Below, piece after piece: positions 36,401 through 49,717 of a stretch of DNA of 64,000 bases. Location of the stretch: the NCBI GenBank assembly GCA_030490835.1, contig CM059975.1:10607579-10671578 (forward strand), read 5' to 3'. Under the pieces are notes generated by a model. That model ran no database searches and had not been told where the DNA came from. It saw only the letters and a program-made list of their open reading frames with translations. The stretch is from Annona cherimola (taxonomy: Eukaryota; Streptophyta; Magnoliopsida; Magnoliales; Annonaceae). Both the position numbers and the translations under genes were made by a program. The first letter of the stretch is position 1, and each line of letters begins with the position of its first letter.

Positions 36401-39400
36401 TGTGTTAAAACTTTTGAGAATTGTCGATGTGATTATGCATCTAAGTCACCTAAAATTTAGTGTAATAACTCATCTATGAAAGGTTAATGATTTGGGCTGA
36501 ATAGAGGTCTGCATACTCCCTTTTAGGCTATAAAATCACCACATTTTTTAATGGAAATATTTTTTATTTTTGTAAAAAAGTTTTTATTTTATTTTATTTA
36601 TATTTATTATTATTATTTTTTACTTCTGAGGATTGCTGTTGCTAGAGAACATCTAAATTTTCAATGAAGATCAGTATCGTAAGTAAATATATGAGAATAT
36701 ATATGATGATCATCAAGATGTGGGTGCTCCCGGCAGCAGTGGATCAGTACCATTTTCGTATTATATTCTTTCTAAACTTCCTTTAAATGTTATCATTTCA
36801 TTTATTTTTCCCGTCTTCCTTGTTATCCTTGTCAATGTCTTTTAGTTAGGCATATCTTTTAGTATCTTATGAATATAGTGTTCCCTGATGATTCCATGTC
36901 ACACCTCATTGCACATACAGTATAGTCTTACACAGCTTTGCTATTCTGCTGTTCCTTCAGCTGGCAACTGATATCTCATAGAATGTTCAAGGCCCACCAT
37001 TTCTTCTGTGTTGCTTGAAATATACAGCAGCATCCTTATTGGTCCCTGGGATTGGTCTCGAGTTTCAAGTTTGTCTCTTTGTCAGAATTTTTAATTTTTA
37101 ATTTTATTTTTAAAATCATTTTGTTTTATTGAGAATAGAAGTTGGAGCAATCATCAATGGCCTCATTGGATGAACTGAGCCGTGCCTCTGTGACGAAGTT
37201 CTTTTCCACTGGCAAGAACAGGCACTGACGTATGAAATTGTTCTAAAATATCATTCTACTTGACATCATTATCTTTCATGGCATGGTTGAATCTAACTTT
37301 TTAGGCTTCTATATAGAGATAGTATTGAACATCAACATCTTCATGGTATAGTTGAATCTAACATCAACATCATCAAAGATAACCATATGTTTGTGGATTT
37401 GTCATGTCCTTAAGCTCTACATTCATGCGAATGTCACCATCGTATCATGAATCCCATTATTCTCTAGTTTTTTGCTTTTCACCTTGGTGCTTATTATAAT
37501 TAATATTTCAGGATATAATTTGGCAAGGTTTTAATGAAGAATGCCATGCCAAGGTCATAAAGCGCACAGGGTTTTCCAGCCCACATTCTGGTAACTGTCT
37601 ATTGAACTAATGACAGCTGGCAGTTTCAGTGCCTTACTAGGATATTTTGTTTTAGTTTTTTGAATTCAGAAAAAAGATAGGACTCTGATATGCATTTTCA
37701 TCAAAAATTCATTTTCGTCACTAATGTTTGGAACATGCAAGGTGAATTCACCCATGAACTTAACTTGGGGAGTATGTTGCAGAAAAGGATGACAAATGTG
37801 ATTGTTGCTTTGTAGGTGCAGCTGCTGTCATTTTTGGTTCAAAGGAAGCTGCAGATATAGCCCTTGAAAAGTTAGATAATGAATGTTTGATGCTACCAAA
37901 TGGAAGGTCTGTCTTACACCCTTACTATTGTTTCAGTATTAGGCTTTTATTTAAGATGATATGTTTTGGTTTTAAAAAAGGCTTAGAATTCATTCCAGGT
38001 GATAGAACATCAGGATAACTTGTGTATTGACATGATTATTCATACTTTATTCACTAGGCTATTATCAAAAGTCATGTTTGTGTTCACCATTTTTTATGGA
38101 TAATATGGATTCCACTTATTATTCAGTTTTACTTTTTCTCATGGACGTGTCACTGAACTGAACTATTTGTGTCATTTATTCACAATTTGAACATTTTTCT
38201 TGTTTCTATTTACCATTACCCTGTCATCCTTCGCCCTTAAAACCCCTCCACTCAATTTCGTTATTCCCGTGGAACTCGAACTTGGTATCAAAACAAAACT
38301 AGTGCTGATTATGAACTGGCAGTCTTGGCTCCAATGCTGTTGTGACTGGTTGTGTGAATGATGTCATGAGACATAACCGTAGAGCCTAGGTCCTGTAGAA
38401 AGGCCACCAAAAAGAAAAGTCTGATAGAGGCATGAAAAGCCTGGGTAGTTTGTTTGATGCATCAACATTCTAGAAGTTAATTCCTTAGGGAGAAATCTTT
38501 TTCTGGTTAGCAACATAGGACTGACACAAGTACGAAATCATTAGGTGTCAGGAGAATACTCAAATCATGAACAGACTATTCTGGGGTGATATTTTAGTAG
38601 CGTTTAAGCTTTTTGCTGAGGCCTGTTGTTAGTCTCTACCCTGTGCAATTTCTTCCGTAGAAAATTTTTCTGGTATGCAAAATTGCAAATATTCAAAAAT
38701 CCTTTTTTGCTATTGTTATTTTCATTTTCCTTTCAAAATAAAAAGATTTATTAGTCAAACCAACTGGTATGGAACATTAACAGTCTCTCCACATTATATT
38801 TGTTTCAATTTATTTTCATTTTTCCATTTCTGTTGTAAAGTTTTTTGATTGGTTTGAGCCATATTGTGGCTTATTTCATGCTTAAAACACTAGTTATGTG
38901 GTATACAGTGGATAAAGATGATTGGGTCAATTTGAGAAGAGTCAGATGGAGCAGACTATTCACTTTCTATTTTCCTTCCATGTTCTTATTTTGTTTGGGG
39001 GACAGTGGTTTTAAAGATTATGATTTGGCCTTAACATTTGTCTACCCTGTTTTAGCTATGTATTTTGAGCCTGATTGATTTTCACCAGTTCAAGCTGACC
39101 AAAAAGCAGAAAGAAATATCAAAACTATTTGAGGGTGGGAGCAAGGCAATTTTGAAAGATTATGATTTGGCCTTAACATTTGTCTACCCTGTTTTAGCTA
39201 TGTATTTTGAGCCTGATCGATTTTCACCAGTTCAAGCTGACCAAAAAGCAGAAAGAAATATCAAAACTATTCGAGGGTGGGAGCAAGGCAATTTTGAGGG
39301 GGGGCTTTGGAGATACTGAAAACCAACCAATGTTTGTGTTTTCTACTACATTACTGATTGATAATGTCATACTGCCAATACTTCTGAGCAACTTGCAAGA

Positions 39401-40713
39401 GATGTTCATCATGGTTATTGAAATTGGACTAATAACCATTCACGATGCATTGGGAACTCTATTAATTGATACTCTTTGGCCATTAAAGAAATGAACTAGC
39501 TGTCTGTCATTGCTTTTGTATTATTTGATTAGCTTTGCCGTTCTTTCACTACAGCATAGAACAATGATATGTGAAAGTCAATTGTGTAATTATTATCATG
39601 GTTCATGATATCACGAAATTGGTAAATTGCTTGCTCTCATATTTTCTGTATTGTTTGATTTGTAGAGCTCTTGTTGGACACAGAGGAACTCCAAGGGTAA
39701 TAGAGGAGCCAACCAAATTTTATGGCCATCTATTTATTAATACAGCTAAACTCTGTATGCGAGAAGAAATGGTGAAGATCAATTTCTTTTCTTTTTTTAT
39801 TATTTGCTTATGAGCATGCGCTCATTAGAGATTCTGAAGAGGTGAAACCTTTTTGCCAACATGGAGATCCAGGCATTTATCTAGAAGGACCCACTGGAGA
39901 TGCATGTATGAAGCAGATCTATCCGTCATAGAAATCTTGCCTCTTGGTCCATGATGCAGTCTGGATTGCCCATGATGTAGTAGTGTGAATCTCTAGCAAT
40001 TCTTCTGTAGTTGAATTTTTTAAAGTAGGATTTTGCCTTTTGTTAGTCATTTGTCCTTACATTTACTTTTTCTTCTCCCAGAGACAAGAAGCTGCAACAT
40101 CACATTGTTCTCAACCAAACACAATCGAGTATGAAATGGCTATTGACTGGAAGTTAATTCAGGCTAAATCAGAAGGATGTTGGGAAGAATTATACAAGGT
40201 CCTCGGGGATGAATTTGCACACTCAAGTGAAGTGATATGGTTCTATTCTTTGAATGTAACTGGACAAATTGGTGGGATGATATTCAAGAAACTGCAAAAG
40301 ATTGTCCTTGGTCTTCTTTTTTATTATTTATGGCCCTATTTCGATGGGGTTAACACCATTCCATTTCAGAATATCAAGTCCCCTTATTTGCAGTTAGTCT
40401 CGATTCTCTATATGAATTTGATTATCATTTATGCCACCAACATTTTGCTATCCAAGTTAACTAGTCAATGAAGTGACTGTGCATTTTTCGTTTCTTTTTT
40501 TTTGCTTTCCAAGTTAATGCCTACCCCACAATTTGTCACTGTATATCAATGTGTTACTAAATATTGACAAGGAAGTAATATGGCAGCGTGTTACTAACAC
40601 CAGTGTTTCCTCTACTTTTGGGATCTTTGTTAATACAAGTTTGCTGTTTCTTTCAGCGGCAAGGTGAGGAACTGGAAGCACTTCGAATGCAGCTGAAGAA
40701 CGAAAGCAATTGA
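30478..40713 (+). CDS. ASI1: ANTI-SILENCING 1 homologue (BAH and RRM protein)
   Basis: Ten coding exons: 30478-30828, 32095-32263, 32385-33124, 33230-33262, 34552-34644, 37512-37590, 37816-37906, 39666-39771, 40082-40198, 40657-40713. They total 1836 nt (611 residues), every junction in phase with GT..AG borders. The BAH domain spans about residues 25-170 (YESFTYYDTEYLLYDSVYLY, VVWFFRPSEI, GKCNVICTSKD, MADYIFYRTFNV). A long polar Ser/Lys linker follows (about 175-420), then DKSKWFK, an RRM about 440-520 (GTILILENLDPDYT, GAAAVIFGSKEAA) and conserved tail words (YGHLFINTAK, SHCSQPNTIEYEMAIDW). In Arabidopsis, ASI1/IBM2/SG1 binds genes with heterochromatic introns and, with EDM2 and AIPP1, favours full-length transcripts by distal polyadenylation; it is nuclear. 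Introns are long (up to 2.9 kb) and hold local duplications. Identity by remembered family similarity. Confidence 0.92.
39013..39296. repeat. 142 bp tandem duplication in ASI1 intron
   Basis: Two direct copies, 39013-39154 and 39155-39296, differ at only a few positions (for example GATTGATTTT versus GATCGATTTT). They lie between the exons ending at 39,906 minus 2 kb and 39666, that is, in the intron 37907-39665. The open frames seen here are artefacts of the repeat. Confidence 0.9.
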
Positions 40714-42649
40714 GCAGCATCTGCTCGATTTTCTCACAGTTTTCCTAGGTAAACAGTTAATACATGAGAACGTTCTACTCTTTTGACATGGAATAGTTTC
40801 ACACCCTAGGGCAATAAGTTTGTAAAAGATGGGCCCACGTTTCTGATGATACATTACAGACAATCAATCTGGCAAGCAGTCTCTTGAGTCAGTAATGCTC
40901 TGTCCTGACTGCTGAGACTGAATGTTCTTGAGTATTTGGATAATGACCATGAATGCTATCAGCACTCTCTAACAAGAACTGGAAACATTTGCAGGGTCTT
41001 GCTGCTGCAAACTGGTATATAATTTTCACTGAAAACCAGAATTGACAGTGGAACGTGCCTGGCGATGCTTCCCTGGGTTCATTCTGAAATTGGCAAGTCT
41101 GTATATTGACTGACAGAAAGTTGGGTGTTTTTTTGCCCCCCACCCTGTATAGCTGTTGTCACGGTAATTATGTAAGACACTTTAGTGGAATTTATTGACC
41201 AGGCATGTGCTCTGTTAGAAAGTGCAGTTACATGGAGCAACTGGGTCTGTAACCTGTTCCTCATACACAACAAAATTACAGTTCAGTTTCGAAATTTATT
41301 TTCAAATTTCGTCATGAGAGGTGGTACTGGCATGTTGGTGGGGAGCTTTTTCAGAATTACGGGTGGAGGCCTATTTCCCAGAAATTTTTTGCCGTCTCTC
41401 TCAAATTAGAGAGCGTGTTTTCACTCCAATCTAGCACCAATCTGGCGATGACTTACGTTGTTACTTGGGCTACTTGGTTGAATCCAACCATGTTATAATG
41501 TCTATCAAATTAAATTTCAGATCCGATTCTCTCACTTTTGTTGAATCCCTAAAATTGGGTTAAAGTCGTGGGATTGTCCCTGTCTCACAGGTGTCAGGAT
41601 TTTAGACAACCCATGACAAAAAAGGGGTCCAAATATGTTAATAAATTTAATTTATAATTTCGAAAAATATTTAGAACAGATGTTTAGGTGGGTTATATTG
41701 GAATTCGATGTTTGATGTAACCTGATCAAAATATGCCAATCTAAATATTTTCAACGCATATGTTATGATAAGGCTGGTTTAGTGGTGTTCACTGGTATTG
41801 CCTCATTTTTGGCACATTTGATGATTAAATCAGAGTTCAATCAGACTACCTTTTTTTTTTTTTTTTTTTTAATGATGAAACAATCAGATTATCTTGTTCA
41901 ATGTCATTTGTTTTATTATGATATCAAAAATTATTTCAATCAGTGTTGAGTGAGTCATATTTGTTTGAGGTATATAATCATATGTGAATTATGAAAATAC
42001 TCATATCTATTCACATATGTATTAAATGATATGATATTTGATAAAATCATTTATGTACATAGAAAAGATGTTTTAGATGGTTTAGATTTTGAATTAACAA
42101 CTTTAAAATTAATACATAAATTAAATACTTTATGACAATGATTTGGCACTTTATCATATGAAGATGACACACAAAACTTAATTTCTTATTAAAATAATTT
42201 TAAATACAATTAGTGAAATCAATTATAATTTATCAAAATTGGGTTGACAACATGGCATAGAAAGTATACTGTACTAGCGAGGATGAGAGGGAAACTCCTT
42301 AAGACATTGGATAGACTGCAGGGGATGCTTCCACCCATGAACAGGTAGACAATTCCTGTTTACCCACATCTCTGGTATACATATATAAATATTTATAATT
42401 AAAATTTGTACAACTATGGTCGTCTACATATAAACCTGCGCTTAGCCTTAAATAATACAAGAACCTGAACATACTTAAAAATTCTCCTCGGTGTTTTAGT
42501 GCAGAAGATGCTCAAATAAGTAAATTATCAATGAAAAAAGTAATTCTCTAAAAAAGAAATAAGTCATTTTGTGAAATGATAATAATTATGGTTATTTTCA
42601 AATACACCCACTCATTTGCCCTTAATTACAAATAGTGGGAGGATCCCAT
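40714..42649. other. ASI1 3' region and intergenic DNA
   Basis: About 40714-41400 is probably 3' UTR (moderate composition, no frames of note). Beyond that the sequence is AT-rich, with an 18-base T run near 41853. No gene seen. Confidence 0.45.
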
Positions 42650-43445
42650 GCGTTCGGTCATGGGACCCTCTCAAAAAAAAATTTATTTTACTTTTTTTAT
42701 AAACATGTAAATCTAAGTGTATTTTACCTATAAATTAAGTTTTACCTTTTTAGGAATAACTCTTCTTACACCCATAACAATTGCACATAATTCATAATAT
42801 ATTCATAACATTTTATAAATTCCTTTTATACCCATAACATTTCACCATAAATTTCTCTCATATCCATGCTGTTAAAATTACAGTTATCTACCCCATCGAG
42901 AAGAAGATTTTGCCTATTTAAAATTTTTTAATTGAGATAATTTAACCTTAACATCACTGAATTTATAGTAGTAAATCATTAATACAAGATATTAAATAAC
43001 TTGAAAGTCATATTAAGGTTGATTTATTTTAGTTAGAAAAAAATTTAAAAGGGCAAAATTATCTTTTCAATGGGATAGATAATGATAGTTTTAATGATGT
43101 GGGTATGAGAGGAATTTAGGGTGAAATGTTATAGGGTATAGAAGGAATTTATGAAATGTTGTGAGTATATTAGGAATTATGTGCAATCGTTATGGGTATA
43201 AGAGGAATTATCCCTTTTTAAATGCTTTTAAGTATTTTTTATTTTTAAACAGTGGTATTTTGGTAATTTTCTGACTAAAAAATTATGGAAAAATGTCATT
43301 ATGTTTAAAAATAAAAATAGTTAAAAAGCATCTAAAAATGATAAAATTTAGTTTATAGGTTAAATATATCAAACTCTACATGTTTATATAAAATATAAAA
43401 AATAAAAAACGGGTTGCACGGCTGTACGCATGGGGGTCCCGCACG
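42650..43445. mobile_element. Fold-back MITE (outer), split by a second fold-back
   Basis: The left arm (42655-42752: CATGGGACCCTCTC, TATAAACATGTAAATC, ACCTATAAATTAAGTTTTAC) pairs with the right arm (43215-43440: AAATTTAGTTTATAGGTTAA, ACATGTTTATATAA, CATGGGGGTCCCGCACG). Same family as 16065 and 23612. The break falls at ACCTTTTTA, and the outer sequence resumes as TTTTTAAATGCTTTTAAG. Confidence 0.75.
42753..43214. mobile_element. Fold-back element nested in the outer MITE
   Basis: Arms of about 200 bp: left starts GGAATAACTCTTCTTACACC and right ends, on the other strand, GGGATAATTCCTCTTATACC (17 or so of 21 terminal bases agree). TTTTTA flanks both sides. The centre is AT-rich. The 6 bp flank does not fit Tourist (3 bp) or hAT (8 bp) rules, so the superfamily is open. 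Confidence 0.75.
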
Positions 43446-43904
43446 GGATCAGACCTCTTACAATTATACGTACTAAGTTTAAAAACTTTCATATATACCC
43501 ACTAAGTATCTAATTAATTTCAACTATATTTAATGTGACAATTAGGAACCTCTAATAATTTTAAAATCCTAAAATATTCAAAATTAATTTTGCATTCAAT
43601 GTAATTGTTACTATATCCAAATCGTCAAAACTTACTCCGCCTAGCTTCTCCCTCAAATTGGATGAATTTCTATCAATGAAGGCCAAATCCAGTGGTTATA
43701 ATTAAATTAACTCTAATAATTATTATAGTGGTGTTAATCATCATCATCTATAACGTGGGTATCAGTATTCAGACAATCCTGGCCAAGAATGAAGCCTGCC
43801 CCAGAAGACGACGAAAGTGAAGTGAGTGGCATATTCGTGATTTTGGAGTGAGACGGGCTCTTTTGTTGCCATATCGGTTACTTCTCTTCTGTAATATATA
43901 TGGT
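43446..43904. other. Promoter region of NAA50
   Basis: AT-rich to about 43740, then mixed composition. No gene. Overlapping minus-strand frames here are antisense to the leader exon and carry no motif. Confidence 0.4.
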
Positions 43905-44036
43905 GCGGTTTTCTTTCTTCCCCGCCACCAGCTGAGTCGAGAAGCAAGCAAAGCAAAATAAAATCTCTTCAAAGGAAAAGCACGAGGAAGAAAGAAGAAG
44001 AGGAAGAAAGAAGGAAAAACACACAACACAGACAAG
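43905..44036 (+). other. NAA50: Probable leader exon (5' UTR) of NAA50
   Basis: Purine-rich leader (GGAAGAAAGAAGAAGAGG) ends at donor GACAAG/GTATGT. The short intron contains GTATGT repeats, (GC)n and a (TC)n run (about 44086-44116). The acceptor TGATTGCAG precedes 44171, and the ATG follows at 44185. The left limit is a guess. Confidence 0.45.
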
Positions 44037-44083
44037 GTATGTATGTATGTCTGTGTGTGCGCGCGCGCATGAATCATTTCCAG

Positions 44084-44085
<2 letters not shown>

Positions 44086-44116
<31 letters not shown>
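44086..44116. repeat. (TC)n microsatellite in the leader intron of NAA50
   Basis: About 15 TC units between the donor at 44037 and the acceptor at 44170. It may serve as an extended pyrimidine tract; variation here would be a handy marker. Confidence 0.85.
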
Positions 44117-44120
<4 letters not shown>

Positions 44121-44184
44121 ATCCATTTCCGAAGATTCTGAAAGTCTGTATGGGTTGTGGCTGATTGCAGCGAGGGAGTGGAGA

Positions 44185-47100
44185 ATGGGAGGGGGAAGAG
44201 AGGTGCAGATATCGCTGGATGGGGTGAGGGATAAGAACGTGATGCAGCTGAAGAAATTGAACACTGCCCTCTTCCCCGTGCGCTACAATGACAAATACTA
44301 CGCTGATGCTCTCTCCTCTGGGGATTTCACCAGGCTAGGTTTGTCCCTTTCTCTTTCGTTATCTTTTCTACGTGTTTTGCAATCTGGATTCCGTGGTAGC
44401 TTGGCTGTTTTGTTTGGATTTGTATGTTCGGGTGTGCCGGATTGCCGTACTTTCGCTTTTCTTCATGTATGGGATTTGTTATTTCGGTTACTTTGTCATT
44501 CTTCAAGTTTTCTCGTAGAATTATTGCAGTACAGTGAATGCGCTGTTCTGTTGCTTAGCAGTGGCTAATGCTGTTTGTAGCAGAGACAGTTTTGATGTTA
44601 GTTTCCTGTCTTCACGTTCAGGTTTTCATCTGTGTTAGTTTTCTCTTTGTTGTTTGGTTTGATTTTTGAATTTTTTTTTGTCTTTTTTTTTTTTTTTTTT
44701 CATCCCTGGAAATGGTGCATTAGATTTCAGACATTCCCATAGAAGATAGTGGCTTATCTATTACACTATCGATTGTAGTCTTACTAGCAGTGCAAGCAAT
44801 GGGAGATACGCTAGCGTATGCAGTTTTGCAATATTGGGGCATCTAATTTTTTCTTTTGCCAAGTTATCCTTGAAATCATATCTAAATGCATGTGCCACAT
44901 ACCGAGTCCTGTCCAAGTATCACGATCATGTCATTTTAAGCATGTCAATTGCCAACTGGCCATGTGGATCCCGATTATTTTGGACATAATGGAGGTTTTT
45001 TTTTTTTTCCTCTTGAGTATGCGTACTTCAGGTTGAAAAAGTTCCCACTGGATCAACTTTTGGGTGCCATGGAGTGTCAATTTATTATTTATCCAAGTAA
45101 TTTTGTTGACAGATGCTTGGTGAGGGGTAAGGCTTCTTTCCTCTAGGAATTACTGGGTAGTAAAAAATAAAAATACACGTATTGGCTGTCCGCTGAAATT
45201 CTGTATGTCATTTTGGAGGGCATTGCTTTCCTTTATAGAACTTGTAGTTCATTACAAAGAGAAGCTTCTCATCATCATCATCTGGATTGGAATTTTGTAG
45301 GCATATGTAAGAGGGTTGAGGAGTTGGTGGGTTTTTGGAATCCACATCTAAACAAGTAATTTGCCACACTGGAATCAGTAATTTGCAATGGTGTATGTAT
45401 TTTTAAATCTGAAAAGTGCTCACGATAAAAAATAAAATAAAATAAAATAATCTGCTAAGTGCTAATCTCGAAGGTACACCTTAGTGTATTTCTACACATG
45501 CTGGTCACCAATTGTGCTAAGTTCCATAGTTGATCATTTCTTTGCTAGCATCCTTGCTAGCACGGCCTCTAGTCACAGAAGGAGCCTTTCCAAAATAGGG
45601 GTAAGGCTTTTCTATACCCCTGTATTGGTGAGATCCCTGTATATTGGGTCCTTTTGCAACAGTCAAGTTTGAAGATCATCTTTTATTTGAGTTAACTAGA
45701 GCCCCAAATCATCAACATTAGGGGTGCAACTTGGGTTTGGGTAGACCCGAACCTGCCCGACCCAACTTGGCATTTTTTAGGATTTGGGTTTTATAATTTG
45801 GAAATTTGGATTTAAAGCCAACCCAAATCAAAATTGGGATGTGTTTGGGTTGATGGAAACCCAACTCACAAAACCTAAACCCAAACTCAAATTCTAATAT
45901 ATATTAGAAAAAAATTATACAAGACACATGTAGCTTTAAGACATTCTTTTTTATTGTATCATCCATGGTAATTATTTTGAAAAGAGAATTTTTTTTAGAT
46001 CTACTATATTATAAATAATTATTTAATGCATGTGTGGTTTGAAATCAATACTATAATCTTTATATTTTTAAAATTTGAATATAAATTGATGTCATTAATT
46101 CAAATTTCAACTCCAAATTTTCTTGCATTCTCGCCCAAACTACCACCCGAATTCAACCTGAACCCGACTTATTGATGTAGAGTTAGGGTTGAGGTTTTAG
46201 AAATAGGATCGTGTTAGGTTAACATGTTATAACTTGGGTTTAGGTTTGGGTTTGCAAAAATTGAGCCCGAATGACCTGAGTTGCACTCTTAATCAACATC
46301 ATCCTAGACACTCAGTGGTCAATTAAATAAGGTTGAAAATGGGCTCAGCTTTGTATTCAAGTCTAAGCCAGTCAGCATGCCTGCCTGGAAGTCTACAAGT
46401 TTCGGGTTTGTATGGCTTGATGGGCTGGCCAACCTCATGCCTACTGTATGGTCATCATTTTGGTCACCATTGTGAAAAATAAATGGTAAGTTATTCTATA
46501 AGTTTGTTCTTATGGAAGGGATATCAATTCTCTGTGTTTCTTGGATAGGAGACAAAACTGTGTATCATGTACAATTGAATTTTGTGGTCATGGAAGCAAA
46601 GGATTCTTTTGCAGATTGCCGAATAGCCAACCTATCATTAAAATGATTTTCTTCTACGAACCTATACTGGTTGGCTAAATCATAAATGTTTAGCATGTGC
46701 ACCCATATCCTGACTTGTGGATTGCAATATTTCAACATTACCACATGAAAGGTTTACTTTTTTCCATGCTGCTGCTGTTGAAAATGTTAAGAACACTGCA
46801 AGTCTTTTCACTTCTAAACAACCTTCTTATGTTTTTCCGTCACCTTTCCTTCCATGAACCCTCTTTTTATGACTAAGCTTTTATTTCAATCCTTTGATAT
46901 TTTTGCTTGGCATTGTGCTAAAGTCCTATTACTATGCAGTAAGCACTGCAGGCTCTGAGTTTCTGTTTCAATGAGAGCCAAATGGCTTCTTTAACTAATT
47001 TTGTGGACATAATACATAATAAATTCAACACTTTATCACTCTAATTGGTATTTCTTGTATCAGGAAGAGCATTGCCTCAGAGTAATTTGTTTGTACATTG

Positions 47101-49297
47101 CTTAATTGGAAGGCAGTTTCCAGTGTTTCTTCAGTCTCTGTAGGGATTTTGGCTGACATTTCCATGTTAGAAGAGTACTGGTAGAAAGCAAGCCTATGCT
47201 TCGGGGCACTTTCTTGGATTGGCGAAAATGCTTCCCATGCATATGGAAAAGGCGGGTGATTGAAGATCATTTTTTTCATTAAAAAATTGCTTGAATATTA
47301 GAAATGCTTTCCATGCACATTACTTTTGGGGAGAATACTCATAATGAGCTAAGTTTGAAGGTCTCTGGTGAAAATTTTGGTTTGCAAATGAAAATCAGGT
47401 ATTTAACTTCTTCCTTTTTTTTGGGTGGACTCTGTGCAAGTCGGGAATCATGGGAAGTGTGTGATGATTCCAACACGGATCCATAGGTTTTCTTTGCAAG
47501 CTGCACATAAAGATAGGAACATGTCATTGCCACCACTTTTTTTGGGGGAAAAAAAAAATTTATGATTCAGTGTCTTTGAGTCAAATCAAGCAATTCATTG
47601 GTGAGAGTGGTGGGATGTTCATGTTGATATTCCCCGGAGGAGATGCAATCAGGAATGATTAACTATATGGAGTAAGGAAGAGAGAACAGAACTCCTTAAG
47701 TTTGCAGTATCTTCTTTATTTGGTTTTCTTTCTCGTTATTGGGTCCTTTCTTTTAATAGGGCAATGCCACTTGAAAGGAACATTTATTCCTGTATGTCCA
47801 CATCCATCCATTTTTTTTCCCTTGAGAATGACAAAGAAAACAAGGTCATAGTGAGTGTGATAATTATACTTTGCATGTGTGTTATTATTTGCACGATTTT
47901 CAGACGAAATTTGCTTAACATGAATCTATGATTTTGGCATGTGAAACTTCTAGGAAACAGAAATAGAAGGCATTATTTAGTCTACTCTATAGTAGAAGAA
48001 TACAATTACTCTGTATCATTTTTCATAATTTCCACCTAACCAAGCATGCTGAAGTTACTAGAGTAGTGGGTTTTCTTATGGGGAATCCTGGTTAAGACAC
48101 TGCTTTTTTCTTTTTGTGATGATTCCTCAAGATGGATATAAATCATTGTTGCTCACTTTTAAAAATTACTTTGCTTTTTACAGCTTATTACAGTGATATT
48201 TGTGTTGGTTCAATTGCATGCCGCCTTGAGAAAAAGGAAGGAGGGGCTATTCGTGTTTACATTATGACATTGGGCGTTCTGGCTCCATACCGTGGACTAG
48301 GGATTGGTAAGTCCACTACTTGTTTAACCTTGTTAAACTAACTGTTTTCTCTGCATTATGCCTTATTGGAGATCTCCTTTCCTAGAACCTCATAATTTTC
48401 AAGTGTTTCTGCTCTATATGGTATGGTCCTTTTTGAGCACTCATTTGAGTTTATTTTTGAAGCAGTCGGTGTCACAATGCATGACTCAAGTGTTTGTGCT
48501 TCTGAATTTTTTTTTCTTGTTTTCATCTGCACTTGTAGATGTTCTTGATTTGGAAAATGTCTCTATTCCCAAATCAACTTCTCTGGACATCTTTTTCAAA
48601 AGATGATAGATTTTTAAGTTCAATGTTCTTCTCAAAACGTAAATTAAAACCAATGTGGCCTAGAGAAAATTGTGTATATGTTTATTTTCTTTTGAATTGC
48701 AAAACATCATCATCCCTCCCAACTTCATTAAAAATGAATCTTTGAGGTGAATATTTTTATGGTTGTTATTCTTCATGAAATTTTTTTAAATTTGCAACGC
48801 ATCTAATCAAGATGAATCTTGATATTATAATTAAATGTTTTGAGGTAAACAAGATGATCGACTTGATCCTAGTAACATGCTAAAATGCCCGAAAAGGTGA
48901 TTCTAGATCATTTATTGGAACCAGTTGTTACGAGTCATTTAAAAATATAGTGATGTGCGTAGGTTTGTGTGCTTATTAATAATCTTTCCAATCAGATAGT
49001 GTTCTATTTTTTTGGTGAGTCACGCCATTTTCTTTTATCCCTTGTACAACAGGCTCAAACCAACTGGTTGGTTTTACAGGTACAAAGCTATTGAGTCATG
49101 TTCTTGATCTATGTTCGAAGCAGAACATCTCAGAGATATACCTGCACGTGCAGACGAACAATGAAGATGCCATTAACTTCTATAAGAAATTTGGCTTTGA
49201 GATTACAGATACCATTCAAAACTATTACACAAACATTTCCCCACCGGATTGCTATGTTCTTACAAAGTTCATCACTCCAGCTCAACCGAAGAAATGA
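44185..49297 (+). CDS. NAA50: N-alpha-acetyltransferase 50 (catalytic subunit, NatE)
   Basis: Three coding exons, 44185-44338, 48184-48306 and 49080-49297, give 164 residues, the usual plant length; phases 1 and 1 fit. GNAT fold. The acetyl-CoA motif RxxGxG is R88-G93 (RGLGIG). Conserved YIMTLGVLAPY holds Y77, and YLHVQ holds H115, matching the Tyr and His proposed as catalytic in human Naa50; the peptide-binding start LFPVRYNDKYY is intact. Naa50 acetylates protein N-termini (Met followed by hydrophobic residues) in the cytosol at ribosomes with NatA; in Arabidopsis its loss gives dwarf plants with stress phenotypes. Intron 1 is 3.8 kb and holds a hAT element (45719-46291). Everything needed for activity appears present. 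Confidence 0.96.
45719..46291. mobile_element. Short hAT element (573 bp) in NAA50 intron
   Basis: Left end TAGGGGTGCAACTTGGGTTT and right end GAGTTGCACTCTTA form an imperfect inverted repeat. A perfect 8 bp duplication ATCAACAT flanks it (45711-45718 and 46292-46299). Subterminal GGGTTTGGG/AACCCAAAC words repeat. Left 15 bases identical to the larger hAT at 24055. Confidence 0.9.
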
Positions 49298-49717
49298 GTT
49301 GGCTGGCTGTGGTCATTTCTTTTTCTTCAGAAACCATAGTTGCCTGTTGGATCAAAATATCACGACGTGCTCAGAAGCCACCGAAGAAGTTTGGAGGTCT
49401 AATTTTGATGTTATGATCTATTATGTGCTGATTTTTTTTTTCTTTTTGCAATGTTCACATGCTGTCAAACCATTTGTTGTCGTATTCATGTCCAACATCT
49501 TTACTGGCTGTGTGGACGGCACTTTTTGTGATGATGAGGTCAGAATTGAAAAATCAGCTTTATTAGTTGGAAGAAATTGTGTCCAATTTCTGTGGAGAAG
49601 CCAACTATATAAGTTTGATATTATAAGAACCTGTAATAGGACAAATTTCTACACGTGTATGCCTGTCCAGCTCATCAGATTGATTTGCTGTGTGGGCTGA
49701 AAATCCAGCCAGCCTGA
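49298..49717 (+). other. NAA50 3' UTR region
   Basis: Mixed composition with short frames and no motif. It ends where a MITE-like GGACGTTTGGG begins at about 49718. Confidence 0.45.

Noticed and set aside
38845..39494. Three linked frames that look like a repeated small protein
   Set aside because: They come from a 142 bp intron duplication in ASI1. No start context or family, and the exons on both sides join without them.
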